DNA of 64,000 bases from Cryptomeria japonica (Eukaryota; Streptophyta; Pinopsida; Cupressales; Cupressaceae), in assembly GCF_030272615.1 (NCBI RefSeq), contig NW_026728924.1, positions 62,001 through 126,000 on the forward strand. The letters run 5' to 3'. A model generated the notes under the pieces. That model saw only the letters and a list, made by a program, of their open reading frames with translations. It was not told the DNA's origin and ran no database searches. Shown here one piece after another: positions 1-12,903 of this stretch. How positions within the stretch are numbered: position 1 is the first letter of the stretch; each line of letters starts with the position of its first letter. Made by a program: the position numbers and the translations under genes.

Positions 1-142
1 TATAATCTAATACTGTCTGATCCAAAATTAACCTGGATATTTCAGTGTGACATTACATGGATTGTGATGATATATGCGACTTCAATAAACTTACAACACA
101 AATTTTTTATAGTTGATACATATATCCATGGGATGACATCCA

Positions 143-395
143 TGAAATATAAATATAATTTCTACTATAGATGTCAGCCTATGATTCTAGAATATTCCTT
201 GTGATAGATTATTGTAAATATATTGTTATTTTGTTTAATATATGTTGGCTCTCTCATAGATTCTAGAGTTTTCTTATTGCTTCTATGTAAAGACATATTG
301 TAAATCATTTTTATGCAAGCAATACAAAACCAGTTTTATTGTGTACCGTAGCACATTGTTGTTGATTGTTTTTCTTATGTCTCTGCCCACCTACA
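143..395 (+). repeat. 5' LTR of the copia element
   Basis: It begins TG and ends CA and aligns along its length with 16946-17210. A few bases near its start are missing relative to the 3' LTR. ATCCA lies immediately before it (138-142). Confidence 0.92.
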
Positions 396-397
396 AG

Positions 398-409
398 TGG
401 TATCAGAGC
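398..409 (+). other. Primer-binding site (tRNA-Met type)
   Basis: TGGTATCAGAGC lies two bases after the 5' LTR. This is the usual plant copia primer-binding site, complementary to the 3' end of initiator tRNA-Met. The stretch 410-932 behind it is untranslated leader with no gene seen. Confidence 0.92.
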
Positions 410-932
410 AGTTTTGTTAGGAGATTGAAAAGCTATTGTCTTAGTCAAAAGAATAGATTGTCAGTGCAGATTGTGGAGAGAAAACAGAATTTGTTAGTTT
501 AGATTGCCGCTGGTTCAGATCACTCTATTCAGACACCAAATCAAGGAAAGGCTATTAAAACAGTTCTCTGGACAGAAAGAAGCACCACTCAAAGACACAA
601 ATCACTGCCAAAGGTTATAACAAATCCAAATAAGATCGCTGTAGCGTCATAGATTATGAAGGAGGAATGCCCCAGTAAATTTTTTTTCTTTTTTTTTTCT
701 TTTGGGTAAGTCGCAGCTGTTGATAAAGAAAGCTGTCAAAGCCAAAGAGGAGATCAAGTTGTAGAGATCTACAAAAAAAAGTTTGAAGGAAGAATTTTAG
801 AAGTAAGGTGCAGAAAAATAATTTTAAAGAAAACCAAATGATCGTTGGCCAGAAAGATAGCTGGAGAACGCTGTCACAGTAAGAGGTTGCAGTCTATAAG
901 ATCTGGAGTTTGAAGTGCTTATAAATTGAAAT

Positions 933-1840
933 ATGGAATCAGGTATTTTACAACCTATAATTCTAATATTTTTTGGTAAAAATTATGATAATTGGTCATA
1001 TAGGTTCACAAGAGTTATGAGAGATAGTTGAAAATGGTTACACAGAACCACAAGATGAGCCTATTTTGAGCACTGATGAAATAAATAAACTTAGAGAAAA
1101 TGGGAAAAAGAGTATAAGGGCTTTGCAGGTAATTGGACAAATATTGGATGATTCAGTTGTTGGAATGATTAAGCCAGACACTACAGTGAAGCAAGCATGG
1201 GACATCCTAGAGACGACATATCAAGGTACTAGTAAGGTAAAAATTGCCAAACTACAAGCATTAAAAAGAGAATTTGAAAATTTGAAAATTTGCAAGATTC
1301 TGAATCAGTAGACTAATTCATATATCGTGTTACGGTTTTGGTTAATCAAATAAGACATAATTGTGATGGGCTAACAGATCAAAAGGTTGTAGAAAAAGTT
1401 TTAAGAAGCTTGCCAAGAAAATTTGATGCTATTGTCGTAATAATTGAGGAGTCTAAGGATTTGACTACATATTTTATAGATGAGTTGGTTGGTTCTTTAA
1501 AAAATTATGAAGATAGGTTGAATAGGAATGACAATACCTCATTGGAGAATGCATTCAAAACACAAATGACATTTGTCAGAGGCAGATGAAGAGGAAACAA
1601 ACAGGATTCAGAGGAAGAGGAAGAGGAAGAAACAATTATCAAAGAGAAGAAATAAGGAGTCCATATCCAGGAGGAAGGAGAGAACAAATTTTAGCTCAAG
1701 GGGATGCAATAACAATCAAGCATCACAAAGATATGACAAATCAAATGTCTAATGTTACTACTGCAAGAAGTATGGTCACTTTGCAAATTAATGCTGAAAG
1801 AAACAAGCAGATATGGGAAAGAAAAATGCAATTTTTTTAG
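933..1840 (+). pseudogene. copia gag remnant (capsid domain plus zinc knuckle)
   Basis: The gag polyprotein would form the virus-like particle. A start codon lies at 933, and the capsid-like region is readable in three frames up to about 1590, including the gag signature KQAWDILETTYQG near 1191. A CX2CX4HX4C zinc knuckle is recognisable at about 1757-1798, with TAA replacing the residue before its last Cys. A basic, Arg/Gly-rich linker lies between. Several frameshifts and stops make it non-functional. Confidence 0.8.
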
Positions 1841-1898
1841 AGTAGTTCAAGATCTTTATTCATTACATGCCATGTAGCTCAAGAAAGTTCAAGTAATA

Positions 1899-2335
1899 TT
1901 TGGTTTCTAGATAGTGGGTGTAGTAATCACATAACTGGAAATAAAGATTTGTTTGATAATTTGGATACTTCAGTCAAAATAGAAATCAAATTGGGTAATG
2001 ATAACATTGTTGAAGTCATGAGCAAATGTGCAATTAATTTGATAATAAAGTTTGGTAAGAAAACTATTCCTGTTGTTTATTTTGTACCTAGTTTGAAGCA
2101 TAATCTCATAAGTGTGGGACAACTTATTCAAAAGGGTTATAGGATTGCTTTTGAGAATAATATTTGCACTATATGTGATATTTCCCCAAGTAACATGGTG
2201 ATTGCAAAAGTTGAAATGACAAATAACATAATGTTCCCACTTTGCATGAGAAGTGAAATGATGGAGGAGATTGGAGCAACTTTGAAGGTATCAAATCAAG
2301 ATCAAACATGGTTATGACATTTTAGGTATGGTCAT
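1899..2335 (+). pseudogene. copia protease remnant
   Basis: The aspartic protease that would cut the polyprotein is recognised by its active-site context WFLDSGCSNHIT (about 1900-1935). The downstream FVPSLKHNLISVGQL segment is typical of copia proteases. The frame is open to a stop at 2315-2317, just before the integrase HHCC region. The active-site Asp-Ser-Gly is intact, but the surrounding polyprotein is not. Confidence 0.85.
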
Positions 2336-3110
2336 CTAAATTTCAAAGAAATGTGTTTATTGAAAAGGAAGAATATGGTATGAGATTTACCTCCCATTGA
2401 AGCACCAATGAGTTCATGTGAAAGTTGTATTTTGGCTAAGCAACATAGAAGAAGTTTTCCAAAAGGAATGTCATATAGAGCATGGGCACTTTTAGAAATT
2501 GTGCATATAGATTTATGTGGTCCAATGCAAACACCATCATTAGGGGGGATAATTTATTTTCTAATAATTTTAGTAGAAAAACATGGGTTTAGTTTCTCAA
2601 ATATAAATTTGAGACATTTGACAAGTTCAAGGAGTTCAAGGCATCAGCTGAGAAACATAGTGGATTATCCATCAAGATATTGAGATTAGATAGAGGAGGA
2701 GGATACAAGTCAAATGAGTTTTTGGATTATTGCAGGTATCATGGAATAAAGAAGTAGTTCACTACAAGTTATAAACCTCAGTAGAATGGTGTTGTAAAAA
2801 GAAAGAATCAAACAATAATGGAGATGGCAAGGAGCATGTCGAAAGAAAAAAATCTACCTAATAAACATTGGGCTGAAGCAATTGCTTTTGCAATTTATAT
2901 TTTGAACAGAAGTCCAAAAAAATTTGTAAGGGACATGATCCCACAACAGACATGGAGTGGTAAGCATCATAGTGTTTCTCATTTTAGAGTATTGGTTGTA
3001 TTGCATATGCACATGTGCCTAAATAAACAAGAAGAAAGTTGGATAATAAGAGTGAAAAATGCATTTTTATTGGCTATGATGAACAATCTAAGGCATATAA
3101 GTTGTTTAAT
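2318..3110 (+). pseudogene. copia integrase remnant
   Basis: The N-terminal HHCC zinc domain is visible (HFRYGHLN followed by CESCILAKQ, about 2318-2447). The first catalytic Asp is in VHIDLCGPM (about 2503) and the second in the RLDRGGGYKSNEF context (about 2685). The catalytic Glu, normally in an NGVxERKN context, is read here as NGVVKRKN, so it is replaced by Lys with a TAG just upstream (about 2782-2808). Integrase would insert the cDNA into the host genome; this copy cannot. More frame breaks follow to about 3110. Confidence 0.85.
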
Positions 3111-3460
3111 CCTATAACCAAGAAAGTCATTATATGTAGAGATGTTGTATTCAAAGAAGAAGAACTTTGGAATGACAATATAAACAAGACAATTACAGAT
3201 GCAACACCAATACCATATAATGAACAAGAAGAAAAAGACCAAGGAGAACAAGGAGAACAATCAAATGAACAAGGAGGAAGCCCACAAGGAGAAAACTCAC
3301 AAAGACAAGTTGAGCAAAGAGAATAATCAAGTCCAAAAGTAAGTAATGACTCAAATCCTACACTTGCATCAGTGAGACCAAAGATTAGAAGCAAGAAGAC
3401 TAGAAGTTTGCAAGAAATTTATGATCAAGGAGATACAATAGATTTGTAATCAAACTTTTT
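3030..3460 (+). pseudogene. copia integrase C-terminal / linker region
   Basis: The integrase-RT linker begins with the phrase KCIFIGYDEQSKAYKLFNP, typical of the integrase C-terminal part, and continues with an acidic Glu/Gln-rich stretch (about 3200-3326). This is normal copia layout between integrase and reverse transcriptase. It ends in stops before the RT begins. Confidence 0.75.
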
Positions 3461-3461
3461 T

Positions 3462-4242
3462 TTATTTGCTCAAGATCCCATATATTTTGAAGATGCAATT
3501 ATGAAAAAATATTGGATAAATTATGCAATGAATGATGAAATGGACTCAATTGAGAAAATTGACACATGGGAATTACTTGATTTGCCTAAAGATGAATGCA
3601 AAGGTGTAAAATGGGTTAATAAAACTAAGTATAAGCCAAATGGAGAAGTTGACAAATTTAAGGCAAGACTAGTAGCTAAGGGATTTGCACAAGAATATGG
3701 AGTTGATTATAATGAAACATTTGCACTTGTAGCAAGACTTGATTTTATCAGAATGGTACTAGCTATTGCAACTCAAAACAATTGGAAGGTTTATCAAATG
3801 GATGCCAATCAACTTTTTTGAATGGGTATTTGAAAGAAGAAGTTTATGTGGAGCAAGCACCAGGTTATGAGATAAAAGGCTTTGAAGAAAAACTTTACAG
3901 GTTGAAGAAGACACTCTATGGATTGAAGCAAGCACCAAGAGCATGGCACAATAGGATTGATTCATACATGATGAAGAATGAATTCAGCAGAAGCACTAGT
4001 GATCCTACACTATACATCAAGGTCAATGAACAAGGTCAGATTTTGATCGTTTGCTTGTAAGTTGATGATTTGATATTTACAGGTAATCTCTCTATTAACA
4101 TGTTTAAATATACAATGAAGAAAGAATTTGAGATGACAGATTTGGGTTTGATGAAATATTTTCTTGGCATTGAAGTTACACAAAATGATAAGGGCATTTT
4201 CATTTGTCAAAGTAAATATGCAAAAGATGTTTTGAAAAGATA
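3462..4242 (+). pseudogene. copia reverse transcriptase remnant
   Basis: RT motifs are in order: WELLDLPKD, the KYKPNGEVDKFKARLVAKGF block, YNETFA, a frameshift near 3820, then YGLKQAPRAWH. In the catalytic YVDD box the Tyr codon has become TAA (4058-4060) while VDD remains, so the enzyme is dead. The frame continues through FEMTDLGLMKYFLGIE and stops at about 4241, where the TIR transposon has inserted. Confidence 0.9.
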
Positions 4243-4246
4243 AATA

Positions 4247-5089
4247 CAAAGTTGTGTCATGTTTCAGGCTAACTTATCAACACAAGTGAATTTAGGTAAT
4301 TCTAACTAAAAATTAATTTTAGTCAAACATATGGTCTATATAGATTCATTATAGCTATAAGTTATATATGGACCACAATTTTTCCAAATTGAAGTGTCTA
4401 CTAAATGTATATTTTATACCACTTTGGGTCTAATTGCCAAAAAAAAACAAAACAAAAAAAAACTCGATGTTTCAACAACTCCTACTCTTATAAATAATAT
4501 TTTCTTTGAAATGTAAAAATACCCTTTTATAGATCTATAAATGAATTTTCCAAAATATATATCTTTTAATATTTTAATTAGTTTTTAGATTTTATATTTC
4601 ATTTTTATTGAAAGTAGGTCATGAGCACTAAAATATAAGGTTGATTATCTTGTCAAGGAAAAACACTAAAATTTATTAAAAAATATGATGGAGTAGAGAA
4701 AAGAATCTATGTCAAGATGATATAATTCTTTTCTAATTTAGATAAATAATTAAGAAAAAAGCTATTAGGAATCGAAAAGAGTTAACTTTTCAAATTTATT
4801 GAAAAATATATATTTATAAAACATACTAAAAAATACATCCATGCACTAAAGTTTCAAGTTATCAATATACACAAAAAAATACTAAATTATAGTGTTTATA
4901 AAATACTACATTTAAATATTTTTTTAAAATTTTGTTAAAATTACAAACATAAAATACACAAAAGAATATAAATTTTATTAGTTTACATCATTTCAAAATT
5001 CAAAACATATATTTCAATTTCTATTGATTTACTTTAAAAATTTGGATCAACATTGACCATTTTCTTTATAAAAGTGTGACACAACTTTG
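4247..5089. mobile_element. Non-autonomous TIR DNA transposon inserted in copia RT/RNase H junction
   Basis: The ends are a perfect 13-bp inverted repeat, CAAAGTTGTGTCA at 4247-4259 and its complement at 5077-5089. TA lies directly outside each end (4245-4246 and 5090-5091), consistent with a TA target duplication as made by Tc1/mariner-type transposases. The 843-bp interior is AT-rich with no coding region, so it is a non-autonomous, MITE-like element. Copia RT sequence ends at its left border and copia sequence resumes at its right border, which defines the insertion independently. The superfamily call rests only on the TA duplication. Confidence 0.82.
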
Positions 5090-5091
5090 TA

Positions 5092-5571
5092 CGTTACCCT
5101 TACACCCGTGGCAATAGGCACAAAACCAAGTAGAGAAGATAATGAGACATATTTTGATTCAACTATATTCAGAAAATTGGTTGGTAGTTTGATGTATCTC
5201 ATTGCAACTTGGCCGAGATTATGCATGGAATTAGTTTGATTTCTAGATTTATGGATGCACCAAAGAATTCACATTGGCAAGTAGGAAAAAGGTTATTGAG
5301 GTACATTGTAAGAACTATGAATCATGACATATTGTATTCTACTTTAGATAATTTTCAGTTGGTTGGATATACAGATAGTGATTTTGCAAGAAGAATTGAT
5401 GATAGAAAGAGCACATCTCAATATGCATTTCGTCTTGGAATAGGTGTTGTAGCATGGGCATCAAAGAAGAAGCCAATAGTAACAATTTCATCAGCAGAAG
5501 AAAGGTATGTGGTAGGAACATCGACAACATGTCAATCAGTATGGATGCAAAGAATCTTGAATGATCTAATG
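5092..5571 (+). pseudogene. copia RT tail and RNase H, first part
   Basis: The sequence resumes with the TPVAIGTKPSRED segment, then KLVGSLMYLIATWPR. After a one-base frameshift near 5206 it reads SRFMDAPKNSHWQVGKRLLRYI and the RNase H motifs GYTDSDFA and SSAEERYVVGTS. The normal Ser-x-Ala-Glu-Ala-Glu-Tyr motif has Arg at one position. Coding similarity stops abruptly after the NDLM codons at 5571, where the GC-rich block begins, and resumes at 16656. Confidence 0.9.
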
Positions 5572-7037
5572 CTGATACGAGCTATGCGAGGGCATACCTG
5601 TGGTAGTGCTAAACCCCTCGCTATAAAAAAATCGCTCTTCAAAGGTATAACCAACCTTTCAAGTGGTGGGTGTAGGTCACGTAGTATTAGAAAGAAAGGT
5701 ATCACTACAATCGGATGAATTTGTGTTCATGAGCTGGGGTATCCCTGGCCTGATTGACAAAGTCTGTAGCAGCTGGGAACTCCTTCATTTAATTGTTGAC
5801 GCTGTAACTTGTTTTTGAAATGAACTATGTTTATTTTGTGCTTGTTGGCAAACCATATTTTCCCATCTATCTATCGAAGTGCTTACGCAGTGTGGCGCAA
5901 AAATAAGCAATCTTTCTACCTCCTCTGTTTAGTGAGTGTATGGTTTATTTCTGGATCGTTCTATCGGGTAACCAACCTAGTGCCTTTTTGAGCGTGATAT
6001 GTTTGGTTCATGGTAATTGCAAAATGGATTTGTTTTCCGGGATGATTGAACCGTTGGATTTCAATTGCTCGCTTCAACGGAGGGCTTTAAGTTGCTCGGC
6101 CCCGCCCGTACGAATTGAAATGGGAAATGCGGGTGTCAGAGTCAGAAGCGGCCCTCCCTAGCCATCAAACAAAAAGGGGGGGGGGGTCAGAGGTTATTTC
6201 ATAGTCAATTGGTAAACCTGCCTATTCAGTATTGAGTGCCCCTCCTTCCCCTAACTATGAAATCACCCGGTATTGACGGTTTGTTGTTCGGGAAGAGTCT
6301 AGTTTGTAGCCACTCACTCAATAACATATAATAAAGTCAATCCATAAAGAAGGGGTCAACTCCTAGGGTTGAACCACTTTACCTGTCAGGGGAGTAGCGG
6401 GTCCTCGGGCTATGTCGAGCTTTTCCTCCTCGCACAAATAGCTTAGGGAAGCCCACCTAACGAGGAAACTATCAGTAAAACTAAACTATTGGTGGGCTAT
6501 TTACTAGAGTGTGGCCAAGCCCTCTCGGCTTGACTATCCCCTCACTATGTATGTTCCATCATATATGATGGATCTAATATTCAGCATGGGTGGGCACACC
6601 GGGAAGGACTTTGTGGCAAGCAAGAAACCTCCCGATGCGATGGTGCGGAAGGTATGCGAAAAGTTTGATGGTGAGATAGGTTACAAGTCTAACGTCTATA
6701 ATCAATTGAATAGGAATGGAAGAGCTGGGCGGGAGCGGAAACAAACCTTGGGTAGGGGGAGTCCGGGGAGCTCGCCACCCAACAGAGGGCCACCCCCACC
6801 TAATGCAAATTTTCCACCTATGAAACTGCCTACGTATTCCTTCCCACCCACCTCCAATATATAGATATCTATATTCCCCCCAAACCCCCAACTTATGGGC
6901 TTGGCCTGGAACATCATTGTTTGTGTGCACATACGTTTGTGCACCGGTGTATTTCTGATGCCTGGGTGTAATGACCCCACCAAAAGGTTCACCTTGACCT
7001 TCACTATGTTAAGGTAAGTCATTCATAGTATTTTAAT

Positions 7038-7039
<2 letters not shown>

Positions 7040-7069
<30 letters not shown>

Positions 7070-7070
7070 A
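7040..7070. repeat. (AT)n(AG)n microsatellite
   Basis: A short AT run passes into about a dozen AG dinucleotides. It is the only microsatellite seen in the GC-rich block. Confidence 0.9.
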
Positions 7071-7739
7071 TGATATAATAGATTGGGCTTTCCCAAGGCA
7101 TGCACCATACGTTCTTATGGCAGATCAACGGGCAAGCTTGTGACGAAGATCTTCTCGAGTGGGCGGCCCATATTCAAAATTGGTATGCATACTAGCCGGT
7201 GTGAGATCCACATATACTATATTGATTACGCGATGGCAACGTGGATCCATTGGTTTCTACGGGCTTGGTCAAGGGTATAGACTATAGGTAACCCTACGGG
7301 CCAGGGTATATACTATAGTATAGGTTACCCTCCCCTATCGTAGCCAAAGCAAGTATCGCTGATCTGCTTTTTGAGTCGATCTCTTCTGGAGCCTCGACTT
7401 TTCCTTTAAGTTATGAAGCACGGAGAAGCTTTCCTTACCTGTTCCAATCGAAAAATCCAATCCTCTGCCAGTCGTGTTCACGTGAAGGAGAGGAAAGAAA
7501 AGAGGATAGAAATATACCGACTAAATTAGAAAAGCTTAGGTTCGGATAGCCTCTACGAGGCGAGCTCTGCAGGAGATAGCTAGTCCCAATGCATTAATCC
7601 ATGAATGATCGGTAAGGCTGTCGCCTTCCCTCACCCGATCGGTTCATAGCCAAGCTAGACTTATCCATAGACCTAGGTACGCCATGTATTATATTATATA
7701 ATGAGGAGGAAAGGAAGTACTACCTGTTGAAGGAGTAAA

Positions 7740-8055
7740 CGAGTCGATGTATTACCAGTGGAAGGAGCCGCCAAGCAGTCCCAGTCCCCGGTCGTGGTTC
7801 CTAGTCACAGTTCTCAGTCACAGTCCCCAGTTGCAGTCCTAGTCGAATAAACATATCCCGTCCAAGCTGAGTTTATTATATCCAAGTTCGAGCCTTCGAT
7901 GGTTTCACCTTCTATTCAATCAAAATATCCCCGTGGAGAGTCCCCGATTTCCCTTCCCGACCTGCCCAGTCTAGTCAGTCACGGAGAAGCGGAAACGTGT
8001 GGAAAAGCGTGTGGATAAACATGCACCAATCTCAATATCTAATCAGTCACGGAGA
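7740..8055. repeat. Cluster of short degenerate direct repeats
   Basis: Variants of CAGTCACAGTCCCCAGT recur from about 7780 to 7840. CAGTCACGGAGAA recurs at about 7976 and 8044. Such short-repeat patches are common in plant mitochondrial spacers; no gene is visible. Confidence 0.6.
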
Positions 8056-8379
8056 AACATACGAAGAAGCATCCTTCCCAATCCAAATATCTCTCAATGC
8101 CCCAATCTATCAATACCTTAATCTCTCAATGCCCCAGTTGAAAAGAAAAGAACCACTAGTCTGCCCTTCTCCACGACCGCCTCCTCTACTACGTCGGTTG
8201 CTCAGTCAATCTATCCAGCCAGTCGTCTACGTTGCACTACGTTACACAGCGCTAACCTTTATCTGTCCAATCACTCTTCCATTGATCCCAAGCCTTATGG
8301 AGCCTTATCAAAGGAGTTAATTTCTATCCATTGATTCTATTCCCAAGTCTTATGGTTGAGTTTACCAAGTCTTAGTCAA

Positions 8380-8545
8380 GCCCTCACTCGAGGAGATCGA
8401 GGAGATAGCAAGCGTTTGAGTTTACTTATCCAACGAGGAGATAGCAAGCCTTCGAGTCAAGTCATGGAGTCGGTAATTAGTACGTTTATAAGTCATCCAG
8501 TACGGTTACTAGTTCGGGGACTAGTACGATTACTAGTACGTGAAA
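8380..8545. repeat. Short direct repeats (GAGGAGATAGCAAGC and TACTAGTACG types)
   Basis: GAGGAGATAGCAAGC occurs twice between about 8399 and 8454. A cluster of TACGNTTACTAGT variants follows to about 8540. Confidence 0.7.
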
Positions 8546-8785
8546 TCCAATAAGCGTTTACACGAATGGATACGGTCGAATGTTTATGCTAGGTGATTAC
8601 GTCAAGGATGGTTCAGTCCGGGTATTCATAGACTGTGTTATCCCTTTGAAGGAAGGAACCCAAAGATAAGAGATCTATGCCGAAAGGTTATCCCTACGAT
8701 TATGGGTTTACCTGCTGGCTAATGTGTGGGTGTGTTCTTGACTACCGATCTATGTAGGCAGTACGTATTATTCCGGTCTCTAACC

Positions 8786-8955
8786 CAATGGAAGGAAAGA
8801 GAAGAGATCTATGTATGTAGATGGAAGGATGTATGCAGAAGGAGAGATCTATGTATGCAGATGGAAGGATGGAAGGAAAGAGAAGAGATCAGTTAGGTCG
8901 TTTGGAAGGAAAGATCGAATGGAAGGATGGAAGGAAAGATCGACTGGATGGGAGG
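8786..8955. repeat. GGAAGGA-type tandem repeat
   Basis: Units built from ATGGAAGGAAAGA and AGAGATCTATGTATGCAG recur at least eight times with variable order. Frames through it are repeat artefacts. Confidence 0.85.
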
Positions 8956-9035
8956 TAATGAGTTACGGTAGCCTAGAACCCGCACTTAGCTCATAAGGTA
9001 TAGAGGAAAGGTATAAGGAGGAGGGACTAGACTTA

Positions 9036-12000
9036 GAGGAAAAACTACTCTTTTCTAGGCTATTTCACTCTAGTGCGGAAGTGCAGAAGTGATGTGGAAG
9101 TGGAGTTACCTTCCCTCCTACTAATGGCTAACAGTAGGATCCCCCTTCTCTTTCCTTATATGGGCATATCTCTTATCCAATCTTATTGGCATCTTCTTAT
9201 CTGCATCTTCTTATCCGACATGAGGGTTCATAAGTGTGAAAGTATATAAAGGGTGGGTCCCAACGATACAATAAAGAATCTTCTTCCTTTTATGCACCTG
9301 CGATATGGAATAGCCCTTATATGATATTCTAGATATATTCTATTAAAGTCTCCTTCCTTGAACTATCGACCTTTAATCTACAACACCTCCTTCCTTATGG
9401 CTCCGTAATCTTTGATGATAGCTACTTCTGCCAGTTAGTAATCTCTGATGGTAGCTACTTCTATTGTGCACGACCTAGTTCTATCTGATGATAGGTCCCT
9501 CTGTCCCAGCGCACCATGGAATAAGGGCCCCCATGTCATGTGCTGACCAGGTCTAACTACTAACGGTTCACGAGGCATAAGGGCCCACTATATCTATCTC
9601 ATGATAGCTCCGAAGGGTAGTGATGTAAGTGATACAGTGTAAGTGAGACAGTTGGTTCTCCTTCGCCTCGCAAAGAAAGGTAAAGAGATAGGGTAGGGCG
9701 GGACTCTATGGAGCTATGTGCTGAGGTCGGCTTAGGTGCCAATTTGTTAAGCAACGTAGATCTATGGTGTATTACTGCCCGTCCTTGAAGAAAGTGGATA
9801 AAGGGTCGGGGAATGAAATAGATTTGAAAAAAATAATGACCCCCAAACTACTCGAATGGCGGGTTTTAGATAATAGAAAGCACGAGAGGGTGTTTTAAGG
9901 TGTATATGGAGTGACTTATTTGATCTGGCTTTATGCTATCTCTAGTTACCGACATGAGACTCACGAGGAAAAAGAAAGTGCCTTACACAGCCTTGAGCTT
10001 CCCTCACCCATATGGTCTTGCAGTCAATCCCTCCACATTTCATAAGCAACTGCCTTTCCACCCAGTCACGTAACCCTTCACTAACCCTTCCTAAGAGCCA
10101 ACCTCCCTCCAACCCAACCTGCTTGACCTTACTCTCCCACTTGGTCGAGCCACTAAAGTCCTCTCCCTATCGGTCGAGTGTATCAAGTACCAGTCGAGTG
10201 AGACCCTTAACAGTCGAGTGTCTCATGACCCTTCCTTCGGAGCCTTAGTGAGAGTAGGGGCCTGACCTTCCCGTAAGCCTTACCGGTTTTCAATTCTTTG
10301 CGCCTTGCTTGCAGCAACCCCCTTCCTTCCTTACAGCCCTTACTTGCTGAGCGAGAAGGGCCTCGAGAGGGAAAAGGGGGACCCTAGTAGTTCCCTTCCG
10401 GAAACAGTCCTGCCATCCATACAGCCTTTCTTTCCAGAACCATCTGTCCCTTGCCTACTTGATGAAATGGAGCTCCGTCTGTCCTAGCACTCAAGGCGCA
10501 TAAGACCGACTGAACCTCGTCCAGTTCGAAGAAGGTGTCTGGAGACTGATAATCCGTGGTTTTTGGGGTATCCTAGAGGGTAGGGCCGGGTCCGGGTTGA
10601 GTGGTGTTGTGGAGTGAACCTTAGCGATCGATCCAAAGGAACATCCCTATCTCTTACTACTTCACTTAGCTAACGAACTAAGAAAATGGGAATTCTACCG
10701 GTCGTCACCATTAGGGGTTTCCATCCCACCAATAGGTCTGGGTGGTTTAGGGGTTTGGTTCTTTGGGTCGACGCCATTGGACCTGAAAGAAGTAAGTCAA
10801 ACTCTGAAGCAGCCCCGAAATGAATGGCACTGGTGTTTTCCCATATAGACAGCCGGCTAGTCCAGACGGCCTGAACAGTAGGTTTCGGAAACAGAACAGA
10901 CAGTAAGCGGAAACCAACAGCTAACGTATGACAGTTATGCTATTTATATTATCGAAATAAGACTAGACAATGAAACGCATACCTGACTTAAGGGAGGCCT
11001 ATAGCTACTAAGGAGGCAGGCAGAGAGCGAGCTCACTTACTAAAGCAGCTTAGCTCGATCGTAAGTAATCTCGGCTATTTCTGGTTCCCAGCCCGACCGA
11101 ACCCCGGCCGACAGACAGTGAGTCATCAATGAGGCGGACAGATAAATTAGATTCTTATTCCTTCTGCAAGCATTTCAAGGCACAAGCGTACGGGAGGTAG
11201 CCGACGCTCGTGTAGAGATGATAGATTTCTACACTTTCTCGGAGTTGTGGTTCCTCTAGATCTATAGAATAGACTCGGTTATTACAGATAGAGTATTATT
11301 ATCTAATAACGAACTATCCATCCTCTCCCTATCGGCTCCGCCCCTGCGGGCAGGCATAAAAAATGGTCATTCCTACATCACTCGGTAAGGAATTTTGGAC
11401 CGGCCGGGGGAGACGTACGACCAGGGAGAGCATGGGGAGGGAGCGTGATCTACAGATCTTAATAAAGAAAGAAGGGCCAGAATGAAACAAAAGGGATAAC
11501 CACATCCGGCTCTGTGAGAATGAATGTCAAATGAGATTATTCCTATCTCTCTTTATTCATGCATGGGGGGATGGGGAGGGAGTATGCCAATATGATCTCC
11601 CAGCCAGTTGGTACTTGTGCGCTCATTTCACTCACTAGACTCTAGATTAGATCTACCCACCCTCACTCAGTCCTATTTCGTATCTAAGAAGTGAATGAAG
11701 CTCTTCCCAGGTATCTAATGGTGAGATTTATCATCTTACAAGGGCCAATTAGGAATATGGTGCAAAAAGGAATATTCCTAGTATTTTAAAGGGAGGGATT
11801 GAGGGTGAACAAATGATTGATATTACTTTCTTTATGCATGCGCCACCCTGAACGGATGAAGGAAATGAGTGAGGCATGCGTATTCCCAACCTCCCACCCA
11901 AACCCACAATAATATCAAATAGGGCCCTATCCAAGGCTTCAAACAATTCTAGTTGCTACTGGTTATGGCTTTCTCGCCAACTCTGCACGCCCTTCATTGA

Positions 12001-12600
12001 CAACAAAATAATAGACAGTAACAAGAGAGGAAGAGCCCAGAGAGGGCTAGTCGCGGATCGAGGAAGATATAGTTTCATGTTCCGAACCGGGCAATCCCAC
12101 TGATACCATGGGCAGAAGAAAAGGTAGCTTGATCTGAGGCAAGAGCAACGAGCCCTATATCTATATCTCGGTTCTTGACCCGGGTATCCACCAGATCCTA
12201 CAGGACAAGCCTCTACAGGGTCTTCTCGCTACTACTGCCACGGGATAAGGCCCCGGCTTATCCACAGCACTGAAGGGTTTAGTAGGTTTTTCCATCAGTG
12301 GTTTCAGTAGTTCACCTACTCGGCTGCATCCCCACCTGTACCAGGCCCCCCTCGCATACCCACCAGTGGTTTCATCTCCTCAGCCTTAGGTAGCAGGCAG
12401 AGGTAGAACCCGCATCAGTAGCAGATCTAGCAACAGAGACAACATAGGTGAGGGGAGCGGATCGGGCCCCATGTATGGCAGTAGAGCCAGTAGCATCTGG
12501 GTAAGCACGGGCTACGACATCACATACAGGTGAAGATCCCACGGGGGCGAGTGCGCCAGTAGAAGAAGTGGCATTCTGCCAGTTCCAATAGTAGATCTTA
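9036..12600. other. GC-rich block interior without recognised gene
   Basis: I see no rRNA, tRNA or known mitochondrial protein here. Short duplicated phrases occur, for example GATAGCTACTTCT-type at about 9417-9470 and CAGTCGAGTG-type at about 10151-10220. Open frames are below about 80 codons and lack family motifs. Confidence 0.6.
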
Positions 12601-12903
12601 TGGTTGACCCCGATCCAGTCGATGATCCTTCTCGCATCAACACCATCTGTTGATTCAATAGTCGATCTAGCATCGGTACCAGTAGCGTCGGTAGCAGCTC
12701 AAGGCCCCGGTGGGGTTCACCCAGTTCTTTTCGGCTTATGGGGAATGACCAGTTGACCGAGTCTTAAGTGGAGTAGGATGGGTTTGGTATCTCATTCCTC
12801 TCGCAGTTCACTACTGTTGAGAGATAAAGGGTATTCTTCCCACCGTGCTTCAGGATACTGATTTGTTGTTTTCCATTAATGACTTGGGCAGCAGGGTGGG
12901 AGG

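Noticed and set aside
6511-6864. 117-codon open frame in the GC-rich block as a gene
   Set aside because: Its second half is Pro/Gly-rich low complexity, it is overlapped by equally long minus-strand frames, and no mitochondrial or nuclear family is recognisable. GC-rich sequence has few stops by chance.
10012-10487. Short open frames as genes
   Set aside because: They coincide with repeated CCTTCC and CAGTCGAGTG words and have no motif.
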